Below the pieces are notes generated by a model. The model did not search any database. It was not told the origin of the DNA and worked only from the letters and a program-made list of their open reading frames with translations. The position numbers and the translations under genes are program-made. 30,729 bases of DNA from CAZIVP01 sp964542915 (GTDB taxonomy: Bacteria > Calditrichota > Calditrichia > Calditrichales > Calditrichaceae), in NCBI GenBank assembly GCA_964542915.1, contig CAZIVP010000028.1, positions 1 through 30,729 of the forward strand. Reading direction: 5' to 3'. The stretch's first letter is position 1. Every line of letters starts with the position of its first letter. This document shows positions 7,296 through 15,532 of this stretch, in pieces.

Positions 7296-7775
7296 TTACT
7301 GCATTATACGAGCGCCGCTTCCCTTAATTTGATAGTATGTTTCAGGTCCGGTAACTGTTGCTGGATCGAACGATTCGCCATGTTCTTCGGCATGATGCTT
7401 CTTTTGTTTTATCACCTGTTCTTTACTCAGTTCAAATTTTTGAAAAACACCTTCGGCGACTGCCATTTTCCCTTTTGCTTCAAGAGGAAAAACGATTTCG
7501 CCGTCCCTTACTTTGATGCGCAGCGTCTGGTGTGGTTTATCCCCGGCCAGCGCTATCCAGCAACCGCGTTTTTCACACACATCCACAATGCGGCCTTTAA
7601 CCATCAACGTTTTACCCACAAATTGATCCGGTTTAGATAATATCTCGGATATGAGCGTTGTATCCGTCAGAGACAAACCTTTACCGTATTTTTCTCCACC
7701 CTCCTGCGCAGATGCCGGCATTGACAAGCCGAATACCAAAATTACGAGCGTCCAAAATTTAACCGTTGTACGCAT
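7296..7775 (-). CDS. Exported DUF4920 domain protein
   Basis: This 159-aa protein has an N-terminal signal peptide (hydrophobic 5-20, probable cleavage after ASA at residue 23). The mature part shows the DUF4920 pattern: YGKGL near the start, LSKPDQFVGKTLMVKGRIVDVCEKRGCWIAL in the middle with C67 and C72 in VCEKRGCW, then an OB-like beta-rich region. The family is periplasmic and of unknown function; the two conserved Cys suggest metal or redox binding (inference). The C-terminal third is Lys/His-rich (KQKKHHAEEHGE). The start ATG has a strong AAGGAGA site. It is 92 nt downstream of spmB and may share its transcript; a hairpin follows. Confidence 0.85.
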   Translation of the reverse strand: MRTTVKFWTLVILVFGLSMPASAQEGGEKYGKGLSLTDTTLISEILSKPDQFVGKTLMVKGRIVDVCEKRGCWIALAGDKPHQTLRIKVRDGEIVFPLEAKGKMAVAEGVFQKFELSKEQVIKQKKHHAEEHGESFDPATVTGPETYYQIKGSGARIMQ

Positions 7776-7867
7776 CTTGTTTCTCCTTTCATTAATCGTT
7801 CATTTAAACCGGTGAATATATTGTTACTATTCAGTTTATTCAATTGACTTCGAAACGCGATGCCGAA

Positions 7868-8407
7868 TTAAAACAGAAGGCGGCACACATAGACCGCCGT
7901 AATCAATCCGGCCAAATCCGCAATCAAGCCAACGGGCAGAGCGTACCGTGTATTGTACACACTCACCGACCCAAAATAGACAGCGACCACATAAAAAGTG
8001 GTTTCGGTGCTGCCAAACATTGAAGAGGCAATGAATCCATATAACGAATCCACTCCGTATGTGTTCATAATCTCAGTCATAACGCCCAGGGAACCGCTGC
8101 CCGAGAGCGGGCGCATTATCGCCATCGGTACGACTTGACTGGGCATGCCGATAAATGAAGTGACGGGTTTTAGAACATACATCAGGGCTTCCATGGCGCC
8201 GCTTGCCCTGAACATTGCAATGGCCACCAACATAGCCACCAAATAGGGAATGATTTTAACCCCCACATTAAAGCCCTCTTTGGCGCCTTCGACAAATTTC
8301 TCATAGACTTTGATGTTCTTAAAATAACCATACGCCAGAAAGAGTATAATAATCAATGGTATGGCGATAATCGAAAACCAATCCAGTATAAGTTTAAGAT
8401 TTTCCAC
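7868..8407 (-). CDS. spmB: Nucleoside-recognition/Gate domain membrane protein, SpmB-like
   Basis: This 179-aa polytopic inner-membrane protein matches the SpmB group. It has a hydrophobic N-terminal helix (10-30), FVEGAKEGFNVGVKIIPYLVAMLVAIAMFRASGAM, the RPLSGSGSLGVM segment and SMFGSTETTFYVVAVYFGSV, all hallmarks of the Gate fold. In Bacillus SpmA and SpmB affect spore core dehydration. In non-sporulating diderms the pair is common but its transport role is unknown. The start is GTG at 8407 with a strong GGAGG site. It overlaps spmA by 14 nt, so the two are almost certainly translated together and probably form a complex. Confidence 0.93.
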   Translation of the reverse strand: MENLKLILDWFSIIAIPLIIILFLAYGYFKNIKVYEKFVEGAKEGFNVGVKIIPYLVAMLVAIAMFRASGAMEALMYVLKPVTSFIGMPSQVVPMAIMRPLSGSGSLGVMTEIMNTYGVDSLYGFIASSMFGSTETTFYVVAVYFGSVSVYNTRYALPVGLIADLAGLITAVYVCRLLF

Positions 8408-9473
8408 GTTCGCCTCCTTCCTCCGTGAATACCGATGGATTCCCTTTGTTACGACGTTTCTGAATGGTTTGAATGGTTTTTACCACGGTTAAGCCGACAA
8501 TGGTAGCCATTGATGCAGCCAAAATAGACGGTATCACAATTTTTTGAGGATTGACCGACCCCATAGAAGCCCGGATTGCAATGGCGGTTGCAGGCACCAA
8601 AGTGATGGCGCTTGTATTAATTACCAGGAAGGTAATCATATCATCCGTAGCTTCTCCCTTTTTTTTGTTCAGCTTTTCCAACTCATCCATAGCCTTAAGC
8701 CCCAGCGGCGTCGCCGCATTGCTCAAGCCTAGCATGTTGGCGGCAATATTCATGATCATTGCTCCGATGGAGGGATGATCATGTGGAATCGTCGGAAATA
8801 ATCGGCGGGTTATGGGACGTACAATTTTTGCCAGAATATTAATAATACCCGCTTCTTCCGCAACTTTCATGATGCCCAACCACAACGCCATAATACCAAT
8901 CAGTCCGATTGCAATTTCCACCGCTAAACCGGCTGCATCTATGGCCGCGGTTGTTACCTGTCCTAATTTGGTATCTTCATTCAGATTGCGTTGCAGGACC
9001 AGATTTTGCTTAAACGCCAATTCTATTAAGGAGCGGTTAACCTTCATCAAATCGAGGTCTTGCTTGGGCATTTTTTCCGCTAATCGCTTTGTTTCTGCGG
9101 GTATTGATAGCGCAGCAAATGCCTGATCATCGTATATATTTTTTTTCTTTATGATACGATTCAAATCCTTAATTAAAACGCTTAACACTTTATCCGAAGG
9201 CTCAACAGAGGATGCGACTTGCTCGAGCTGCACATATTCATCAAGCATGTTTCGTGTCGATGGCTTCAACAACTGTTTAATATGAAGCGCGACATCATCT
9301 TCGGCGTTACCGATCCGGTTCAAAAACTTTTGGGGTTCATTGATTTCATCCTTACTCAGTAGTAGCGCCTGTTCATTAACCGGGCTTTCTTCAAATACTT
9401 CATTAAAAAAATCATTGCCTGCGGCAAGAATAACGCTTATCGCAATCATCCATAACCAAATGTGGTTAAGCAT
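8394..9473 (-). CDS. spmA: SpmA-like membrane protein with large extra soluble insert
   Basis: The N-terminal MLNHIWLWMIAISVILA and the C-terminal region from about 170 (ALWLGIMKVAEEAGI, FPTIPHDHPSIGAMIMNIAANMLGLSNAATPLGLKAM, TFLVINTSAITLVPAT) are typical of SpmA/nucleoside-recognition proteins. The total of 359 aa is far longer than the roughly 195 aa of Bacillus SpmA. The extra residues, about 28-165, are polar, helical-looking and rich in charged and Leu residues, and lie after the first membrane helix. The ATG at 9473 follows AAGGAGG; a TTG five codons upstream would overlap that ribosome site and is rejected. The last 14 nt overlap spmB. Confidence 0.92.
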   Translation of the reverse strand: MLNHIWLWMIAISVILAAGNDFFNEVFEESPVNEQALLLSKDEINEPQKFLNRIGNAEDDVALHIKQLLKPSTRNMLDEYVQLEQVASSVEPSDKVLSVLIKDLNRIIKKKNIYDDQAFAALSIPAETKRLAEKMPKQDLDLMKVNRSLIELAFKQNLVLQRNLNEDTKLGQVTTAAIDAAGLAVEIAIGLIGIMALWLGIMKVAEEAGIINILAKIVRPITRRLFPTIPHDHPSIGAMIMNIAANMLGLSNAATPLGLKAMDELEKLNKKKGEATDDMITFLVINTSAITLVPATAIAIRASMGSVNPQKIVIPSILAASMATIVGLTVVKTIQTIQKRRNKGNPSVFTEEGGERGKS

Positions 9474-9780
9474 CGGGCCTCCTTTCAACCATTATTTTTA
9501 TTTCCCATTGCCGTTGCTCTGTCGTTTAAGTGTTGATGATACTCATTTTTAACAATCGGTTCAAGTATCTGTCGGATTCGATTGGCTATGGATGTTTTGT
9601 CTATCGCTATGGTCCAATATGATCCGGATTGTGTATTTAACGATGAATCAAAGGGATTAAAGTTTGCGAAGGCTTTGATTGACCGTGACTTTAATCACAA
9701 TCAAAACGCGCTGTCTGCTTATAATTAATACTACTTTTACAGGAGGTATTTGCTTACTGTTTGCATAATTAGGAGGATGC
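9474..9780. other. Divergent promoter region between spmA and the TonB-like gene
   Basis: A TATAAT at 9720-9725 points toward the plus-strand gene but lacks a matching -35. Two AGGAGG ribosome sites occur 30 nt apart, at 9741-9746 and 9771-9776. Only the second is placed for the annotated TTG at 9781. The first would serve a 14-codon frame from TTG at 9750 ending at 9794, a possible leader peptide. Confidence 0.4.
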
Positions 9781-10725
9781 TTGAAACCGGTTAAGCACTT
9801 TAATAAGTATTTCGGGTTACACTGGTATGATCGGTTTAGTGCTACTTATTGGTCCATATTTTTCGTAACTGCCCTCTTTATCGGCATCATCGTCAGTATC
9901 GTCGCACGAATAAATTTTCAGAACTTACGCCAAGAAATCGAGCCGGAAATCCGTAAAAAATATGTATCCTTTGTGTCCAGGGTAACGCTGGGACAAGAGG
10001 AAAAACGTGAAGAACTCGAATCCCAGTTCGCGGTTCCAGGCCGTGATGCCGATACGACCCGTTTATCGACGGCAGAAAAGCGTGAACAAGAACGCAGTGA
10101 TATCACTGAGGAAGTAAGACAACAAGGTATCTTTCAACCCGGTCCCATAGACGAATACGCATACCTCCCCGATGTGGAATCGTTCAGCGCCGCCAGTGTT
10201 GATGAAATCCAAATCGTAGAACTCAGCCGTCCGTCTTCAGAAAGTCGAAACTGGCCGGGCGGGAACAATAAATCGGCAAAGCCCGGCGGCGTCACCAATT
10301 TTGACGCTGGCGATATCAACAAACCGGCCAATAATCTATTTAATTATATTGTACGCAGGCAGGGCAGTATATACATCGATGTTACTGATGAATTGGTTGA
10401 AGGCAGTAAACAGAAACAGAGGCGGGGCTACAGAGATCCAGAAGAAATTGAGCGCGTCATATATAATTACCAACCAATGATTGAACATTGTTTTCGACGG
10501 GAAGCTCAGTACGTTTCCAATATCCGGGGTTATGTTAAGGTTCAATTTAAAATATCATATGAGGGGCATGTAATTCCCGAAAGCATCAAAATTGTTAACT
10601 CCACCGTGCGGAATCGAAAAGTCGAACAGTGTATAAAAAATTTTATTACTCACTGGCGTGATTTTGAAGAACTCGATGAATCGAATGGGATTGTGACGGT
10701 TACCCAAAAATTTGTTTACAATTAG
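9781..10725 (+). CDS. TonB-like protein with AgmX/PglI C-terminal domain
   Basis: A 314-aa envelope protein. A cytoplasmic N-terminus with many aromatic and basic residues precedes one membrane helix (about 22-42). A charged, partly coiled-coil periplasmic stretch (45-115) and a low-complexity linker (150-185) follow. The C-terminal domain (about 220-314) has the AgmX/PglI or TonB-like pattern: IYNYQPMIEHCFRREA, GYVKVQFKISYEGHV, IVNSTVRNRKVEQCIKNFI, with the conserved Cys pair C237 and C284. Such proteins may span the periplasm in energy-transducing or gliding-type complexes, but the partner here is unknown. The TTG start is forced: an in-frame TAA lies just upstream, AGGAGG is 4 nt away, and no Met occurs early. 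Its stop overlaps that of coaE convergently. Confidence 0.85.
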   Translation: MKPVKHFNKYFGLHWYDRFSATYWSIFFVTALFIGIIVSIVARINFQNLRQEIEPEIRKKYVSFVSRVTLGQEEKREELESQFAVPGRDADTTRLSTAEKREQERSDITEEVRQQGIFQPGPIDEYAYLPDVESFSAASVDEIQIVELSRPSSESRNWPGGNNKSAKPGGVTNFDAGDINKPANNLFNYIVRRQGSIYIDVTDELVEGSKQKQRRGYRDPEEIERVIYNYQPMIEHCFRREAQYVSNIRGYVKVQFKISYEGHVIPESIKIVNSTVRNRKVEQCIKNFITHWRDFEELDESNGIVTVTQKFVYN

Positions 10726-11378
10726 GATACCCGTTTCATCTCTTTTTCTTTTCGTGCCTGTAATCTCATAAGTTGTTCATATACAGTGCGTGTATTCGTT
10801 TTTAACTCTTCCGGTGTGCCGTTATTGTCAATCACATAATCCGCCCATTTTTCTTTTTCTTCCAACGGGATTTGTTTGTTTACCCGTTCCATGAATTGAC
10901 GACGCGTCATTTGATCGCGCTCCCGTACCCGCCTTTGACGCTCGGCAACCGAAGCCGTAACAACGACAACCGCATCGAACATCCGTTCGATACTGATTTC
11001 AAATATAAGAGCAGCATCAATGATAATGACCGGAAAACGCCCGGAAAAACGCGCTCGTTCCATTTCCTCCACTAAATATTCAACCATCCGCGGATGAACC
11101 AATTGATTCAATTTTTGCGTATGGAATTCGTCTTTAAAAGCCCGTTCCGCCAATTTTTGCGCGTCCAATTGTTTTTTGGAATTGAAAATGTCATCTCCAA
11201 ATACCCCTTTGAGTTCGCTTTGTAACCGGCGACTTTTATGGATCGCTTCCTTGGCTTTGTTATCGGCATTGATCACTTTACATCCCCAGTTGCTCAAATA
11301 ATTACACACGGTGCTCTGACCGCTTCCGATACCACCGGTAACAGCCACAATCGCCGGGTCTTTATATCGTTTGGACAT
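10722..11378 (-). CDS. coaE: Dephospho-CoA kinase with atypical P-loop
   Basis: CoaE phosphorylates the 3'-OH of dephospho-CoA in the last step of CoA synthesis, in the cytoplasm. The 218-aa protein has the family pattern: AVTGGIGSGQSTV at 13-25, INADNKAKEAI, HPRMVEYL, IIIDAALIFE, and RERDQMTRRQFMERVNKQIPLEEKEKWADYVIDNNGT. The P-loop Lys is replaced by Gln (Q21, codon CAG at 11318-11316), which is unexpected because this Lys contacts ATP phosphates. The rest is intact, and no second coaE is visible here. The ATG at 11378 has GAGGT 7 nt upstream. It begins 5 nt after the subtilase stop, so it is the last gene of that operon. Confidence 0.93.
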   Translation of the reverse strand: MSKRYKDPAIVAVTGGIGSGQSTVCNYLSNWGCKVINADNKAKEAIHKSRRLQSELKGVFGDDIFNSKKQLDAQKLAERAFKDEFHTQKLNQLVHPRMVEYLVEEMERARFSGRFPVIIIDAALIFEISIERMFDAVVVVTASVAERQRRVRERDQMTRRQFMERVNKQIPLEEKEKWADYVIDNNGTPEELKTNTRTVYEQLMRLQARKEKEMKRVS

Positions 11379-11383
11379 AAGCG

Positions 11384-14300
11384 TTACCTCACTATCATCA
11401 ATTTTCCTATTTTTTGTTCGCTTTTGTATTCAGCCATATAAACGTAGACGCCGCTGTGGACGTCACGTTCAAAATGATCCTTTAACTCCCACGCAAGTCC
11501 GCCATGTTGCACATTTCCCTTCAAACGGCATACTTTACGTCCCTGCATCGTATAAATACTAATTTCGGTAGAAGACGGCAGATTTGCAAAAATGACGCGT
11601 TCATGCTCCGGTTTGACCGGTTGCGGATATACGAACATCTCGCTTAAATCATCCGCCTCCTGAAATAATTTTATTTTTCCAGTTTCCTTCAATGCCCGGC
11701 CTTCCACGCTCCGCAAATTTTCGAGAATCAGATAAGAAGCCACGCCAAATGCACCGGCCATTGTTTTTTTTGAAAGTGTCAGATCAACCCGTCGCTGCTG
11801 ATCGTCCGCAATCACAATCTGTTTCACTTCTCCCGAGGGTTCAATGCGGTAATTGTTTTTATTTTGAAGCGTTGTCTTCGCCATCGGTTTACTGAAAGTG
11901 AGTCTAATATGATAGCGTCCTGAATAATCGATCTTCTCCAGATACGGAGCGCGTTGTTGCTTCTCATAAACGAAAACACCGGTATCGTATCGTCTATCAA
12001 TCGGTACCTCCTGTAAATCATATACATGGCGTACTTGTACCGAGTCCCTACGATCTTGTTTAAATGGTTCTTCAAATGCCGTTAACAGTTGCTTTTTTTC
12101 TTTAAAGACAACGGCGGAAACCGCTGCCGCCCCAGTGCTGCTTAAAGTAATCCGCCACGGATTTTCCTCCAGCAGTTGGACCGGTTCATTAAACGTTAGG
12201 ATGAGCTGTTCTGCGCTTGTCGGCTGTGCGCTCAACAAACGCGGGGGCGGACTTGTAACAACGGAATCCGTTTGTGAGGGAAGACTTTCCGGCGTCTGTC
12301 GCGATGAATCGATTGCCGTAACACGGTAGTAATAGAGTCGTTCACCAATCAGGGTGGAATCATGGTAAACACGTGTATCCGTTCGAGCCATTAAACGCCA
12401 TTCACCGGCCTTTTCTTTTCGGTAAAGATTATAAAAATCCGCTCCACTCACTGCGCCCCAGTCAAGTCTCGCTCTAATGCTGTCCAACGCCTGAGCGTCA
12501 AACGGATAAGGACGTAGAGGACGATCAACGGCAGTACGACTGTATGCAACCAAACGTTCACCGTTATTGTACATAAAATCCATATGACCGTCCTGATTCA
12601 GATCATCGACCAGAACGGTATTGGAACGGGCATCCGACTTATGCCATACCGGCTTCACGACCTGCCCTTCCAGTTCGAAGATATAAATATCAGGAAAAAG
12701 CGACGCGAAAATGTAGGGCGTGCCGTCCCATCGTACAACTTTTAAACCGCTGTCAAAATCTTTGGTATCGGCGTATCCCTGAAGATATACCGATATTTCG
12801 GGAAAAAGCCGGTCGATTTTGGGGGCCAAATGAAATTGTTCCAAAATCCAATGCCTGGCATCGAACAGGTGTTCGGAATTAAAATCATGGCTGGTATGGC
12901 TGGCTGTCCACAGCAACGGAGTTTCCGCATTTTCCCGGTAACCGCTGATTATGGATGCACTGTTATTGAGGGCCATTTTACCCTCTCCTGCCCAGAAAAA
13001 GCGATTATCTCCCTGGCTTGTATACATTTGTAAATCGCCGTCGGCGTCGCTGAAAAAGAGTTCGCACCGTCCGTCGTTGTCAATATCCATGGTTATAACG
13101 CGGGGCACCGTTAACTGATTATTGCCTGAAGAACGGTTTTCAAGACGCGCTATTTCTTCGAACCGATTGTCCGCTGTATTTTCGATGACCAGATAGGTGC
13201 TGTCTTCATAACCGACGATTTCCTGATTACCGTCTCTGTCCACATCTTCATAAGAAGCAACCCAAAGGCCGCTGGTATCCTGCCAAACGACTTGTTGCGG
13301 GAAACCATTCATTACATTCGCTTCGACAATATAGGCTCGATTGCCATAAGAGAGCAGTATATCCGAAAGCCCGTCGCCGTCCACATCGCCGGCGTCTCTC
13401 GGAATGGCGGTAAAATCGCTCTGCCAGCTTTTCTGAAATCCATCGCCGTCAAACTCATAAATCTCAACGGGACCAAATCGGAATGCACTGTCATAGCGAC
13501 TTAATACCACCTCTTTTTTCCCGTTCTGATTCAAATCCACAGCGTGATCAAGCAGATACCCGGATGGCAAAGAAAATGGCAGCTCCGTAAACGCCTGCAT
13601 TTCGAAAGCAACGGGTGGCTTGAATGTAAAACCAGCGCCGTTATTATCGGCCATTGTCTCCAATCCGCTGGCGTTTTTCGCTATAATCGTGAACGCGGCC
13701 GAAGAACTCCAATCCTCCACGTTGATTATAAGATGATGATTACGTGTTTTGTAATTAAGCGATATTGGCTCGTTTTGGCCCCCGTCCTGCACGTTTAACA
13801 CCGCCGAACAAATATCATCGGTCTTGAAACGGACAAGATTTACCCGCTGATAGCCTTTATACATGGGTAAAATCTGGACTTCCGATATACGGGGCGGCGA
13901 GCAATCGATGTGAATGGTGCTGCGGGTTTCGTCTCTGTTACCGTTCCACAATTGCATGCCAAGGCGCAGTGTTATCGTGGTATCGCTCACCGCAGGCAGG
14001 GCAAACACTCCGATCGTATCGTCCACGATCTGGCGTTGTTCCAAAGTTCTAATTTCCTGCCAGCGAACCGGATTATCGCCCAATCCAAATTCCAGTGCGC
14101 CCATCTTTAAATCCGGGTGTGCAAGCGTTCCGGTTACGGTCACGGAATCGCCGCATACCGCACTTCCCGGCTGGGGAAGGGCGATTTCTAAAACGCCATG
14201 ATTCGGGAGTTGCAGCGCCGCCAAGATATTAAGCCGTCCGTTGCCGCTAAATCGGTCCCAACCGTGTCGTAAAATATCTTCGCTGGTTGTTTTCAATATA

Positions 14301-15466
14301 TTACGAATATGTTGCGGTGAAAACTCAGAATCGGATGAGATCAATAATGCGGCGGCAGCGGTAACCATGGCAGCGCTGAAGGACGTTCCGTTTACGGTGT
14401 TATAGCCGCCGCCCACAGCCGTGCTTACAATATCCGTACCCGGAGCGATCAGATCAATAGTGCTGCCGTAACTCGAAAAGCCGGCAAGGTGATCCTCCGG
14501 GGTTGAAGCGCCGACTGAAATGGTCTCGCCCAGCGCAGAGGGATAATGCCACTCCTGAGTACCGCTATTGCCGGCCGAAGCAATCATCGTAATCCCCTTC
14601 TGATAGGCATATACGATAACTTGTCGTAAAAACTCGGACAAAGCCGTATCTCCGAAACTCATATTAATGATATGGGCTCCGTTATCAATCGCGTATAATA
14701 TGGCGCGAGCAACATCGTCTTCTTCCAGATACCCGGATGCGGTGCCTGCGCGAAGGTTCATAATTTTTATGTCCGGCGCCAGACCGCGAACACCCTCAGA
14801 CTCATGGGTTGCAGCAATGATACCGGCGATTTGCGTTCCGTGTCCGGAGCCGAATTCATCCATTGCATCGTTGTCTTCATCAAGATAATCGCCGCCATCG
14901 GGAAATCGCGGTGCATCGGTAAAATCCCATCCCCAACGGTCATCCACATAACCGTTGCCGTCGTCATCCACGCCTTCCTCGCCGTTCCACTCCGGTTCAT
15001 TCTTCCAAATCGCCGGCGTCAACTGCGGATGATTGTAATCGATGCCCGTATCGATGATCGCCACAAGGGTCTCCTGCGAACCGCGGGTTATATTCCAGAA
15101 GAGTGGCGCCTGTAATTTATTGAGATACCACTGGGCATTATAAAGGGAATCCGGGCGTTTCGCCATGGTTCGGAATCGCCCTACCGGTTCAAAGCGATCG
15201 ATCAGACCCTCTTTTTTGAGTATCCGCGGCAGCGAATCGCCCGGCGCATCGAGCGTCATCCATCGTTGAAGCCAGGAAGGCGACTTCGGAGTTGTGTTAA
15301 AAGCTTTAAATTGTGCTGCGCGGGCGGATTTTGATAGAACATTCGCTGAGGAAAGCAGCGCCTCCTTTTTCTCGAGACCGGCGTCGCTGAGTCTGACGAA
15401 ATAGGAATCCGCCATGCCGGTTTGGAGGAGAATAATCAGAAAAAGAACAATATAGCGTTTATTCAT
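11384..15466 (-). CDS. Secreted multidomain S8 subtilisin-family protease with sorting-type C-terminus
   Basis: A 1360-aa exported protease. A signal peptide (1-19) and a propeptide-like region precede the S8 catalytic domain (about 110-420). The triad is D139 (IIDTGID), H209 (GSGHGTQIAG) and S362 (NGTSFSAAM), with oxyanion Asn N300. An Asp-rich insert (DDDGNGYVDD, 167-176) may bind calcium. Then come beta-rich Ig-like segments (440-640), FG-GAP/VCBS-type repeats with DVDGDG and DIDNDG loops (about 640-980), a fibronectin III domain (about 1010-1090) and two Ig-like SbsA-type modules. A C-terminal FlgD/Por-secretion-like domain (about 1285-1360, ending GVYVYMAEYKSEQKIGKLMIVR-like) completes it. 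Such tails direct type IX or related outer-membrane export in FCB bacteria, but no such secretion gene is seen here. The ATG lacks a Shine-Dalgarno. Confidence 0.93.
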   Translation of the reverse strand: MNKRYIVLFLIILLQTGMADSYFVRLSDAGLEKKEALLSSANVLSKSARAAQFKAFNTTPKSPSWLQRWMTLDAPGDSLPRILKKEGLIDRFEPVGRFRTMAKRPDSLYNAQWYLNKLQAPLFWNITRGSQETLVAIIDTGIDYNHPQLTPAIWKNEPEWNGEEGVDDDGNGYVDDRWGWDFTDAPRFPDGGDYLDEDNDAMDEFGSGHGTQIAGIIAATHESEGVRGLAPDIKIMNLRAGTASGYLEEDDVARAILYAIDNGAHIINMSFGDTALSEFLRQVIVYAYQKGITMIASAGNSGTQEWHYPSALGETISVGASTPEDHLAGFSSYGSTIDLIAPGTDIVSTAVGGGYNTVNGTSFSAAMVTAAAALLISSDSEFSPQHIRNILKTTSEDILRHGWDRFSGNGRLNILAALQLPNHGVLEIALPQPGSAVCGDSVTVTGTLAHPDLKMGALEFGLGDNPVRWQEIRTLEQRQIVDDTIGVFALPAVSDTTITLRLGMQLWNGNRDETRSTIHIDCSPPRISEVQILPMYKGYQRVNLVRFKTDDICSAVLNVQDGGQNEPISLNYKTRNHHLIINVEDWSSSAAFTIIAKNASGLETMADNNGAGFTFKPPVAFEMQAFTELPFSLPSGYLLDHAVDLNQNGKKEVVLSRYDSAFRFGPVEIYEFDGDGFQKSWQSDFTAIPRDAGDVDGDGLSDILLSYGNRAYIVEANVMNGFPQQVVWQDTSGLWVASYEDVDRDGNQEIVGYEDSTYLVIENTADNRFEEIARLENRSSGNNQLTVPRVITMDIDNDGRCELFFSDADGDLQMYTSQGDNRFFWAGEGKMALNNSASIISGYRENAETPLLWTASHTSHDFNSEHLFDARHWILEQFHLAPKIDRLFPEISVYLQGYADTKDFDSGLKVVRWDGTPYIFASLFPDIYIFELEGQVVKPVWHKSDARSNTVLVDDLNQDGHMDFMYNNGERLVAYSRTAVDRPLRPYPFDAQALDSIRARLDWGAVSGADFYNLYRKEKAGEWRLMARTDTRVYHDSTLIGERLYYYRVTAIDSSRQTPESLPSQTDSVVTSPPPRLLSAQPTSAEQLILTFNEPVQLLEENPWRITLSSTGAAAVSAVVFKEKKQLLTAFEEPFKQDRRDSVQVRHVYDLQEVPIDRRYDTGVFVYEKQQRAPYLEKIDYSGRYHIRLTFSKPMAKTTLQNKNNYRIEPSGEVKQIVIADDQQRRVDLTLSKKTMAGAFGVASYLILENLRSVEGRALKETGKIKLFQEADDLSEMFVYPQPVKPEHERVIFANLPSSTEISIYTMQGRKVCRLKGNVQHGGLAWELKDHFERDVHSGVYVYMAEYKSEQKIGKLMIVR

Positions 15467-15532
15467 ATATATTAGATCGTTCCAACCGGAAAATTATTTT
15501 ATTTATTTTGCAATGAGCTTCAACCGTCGCTC

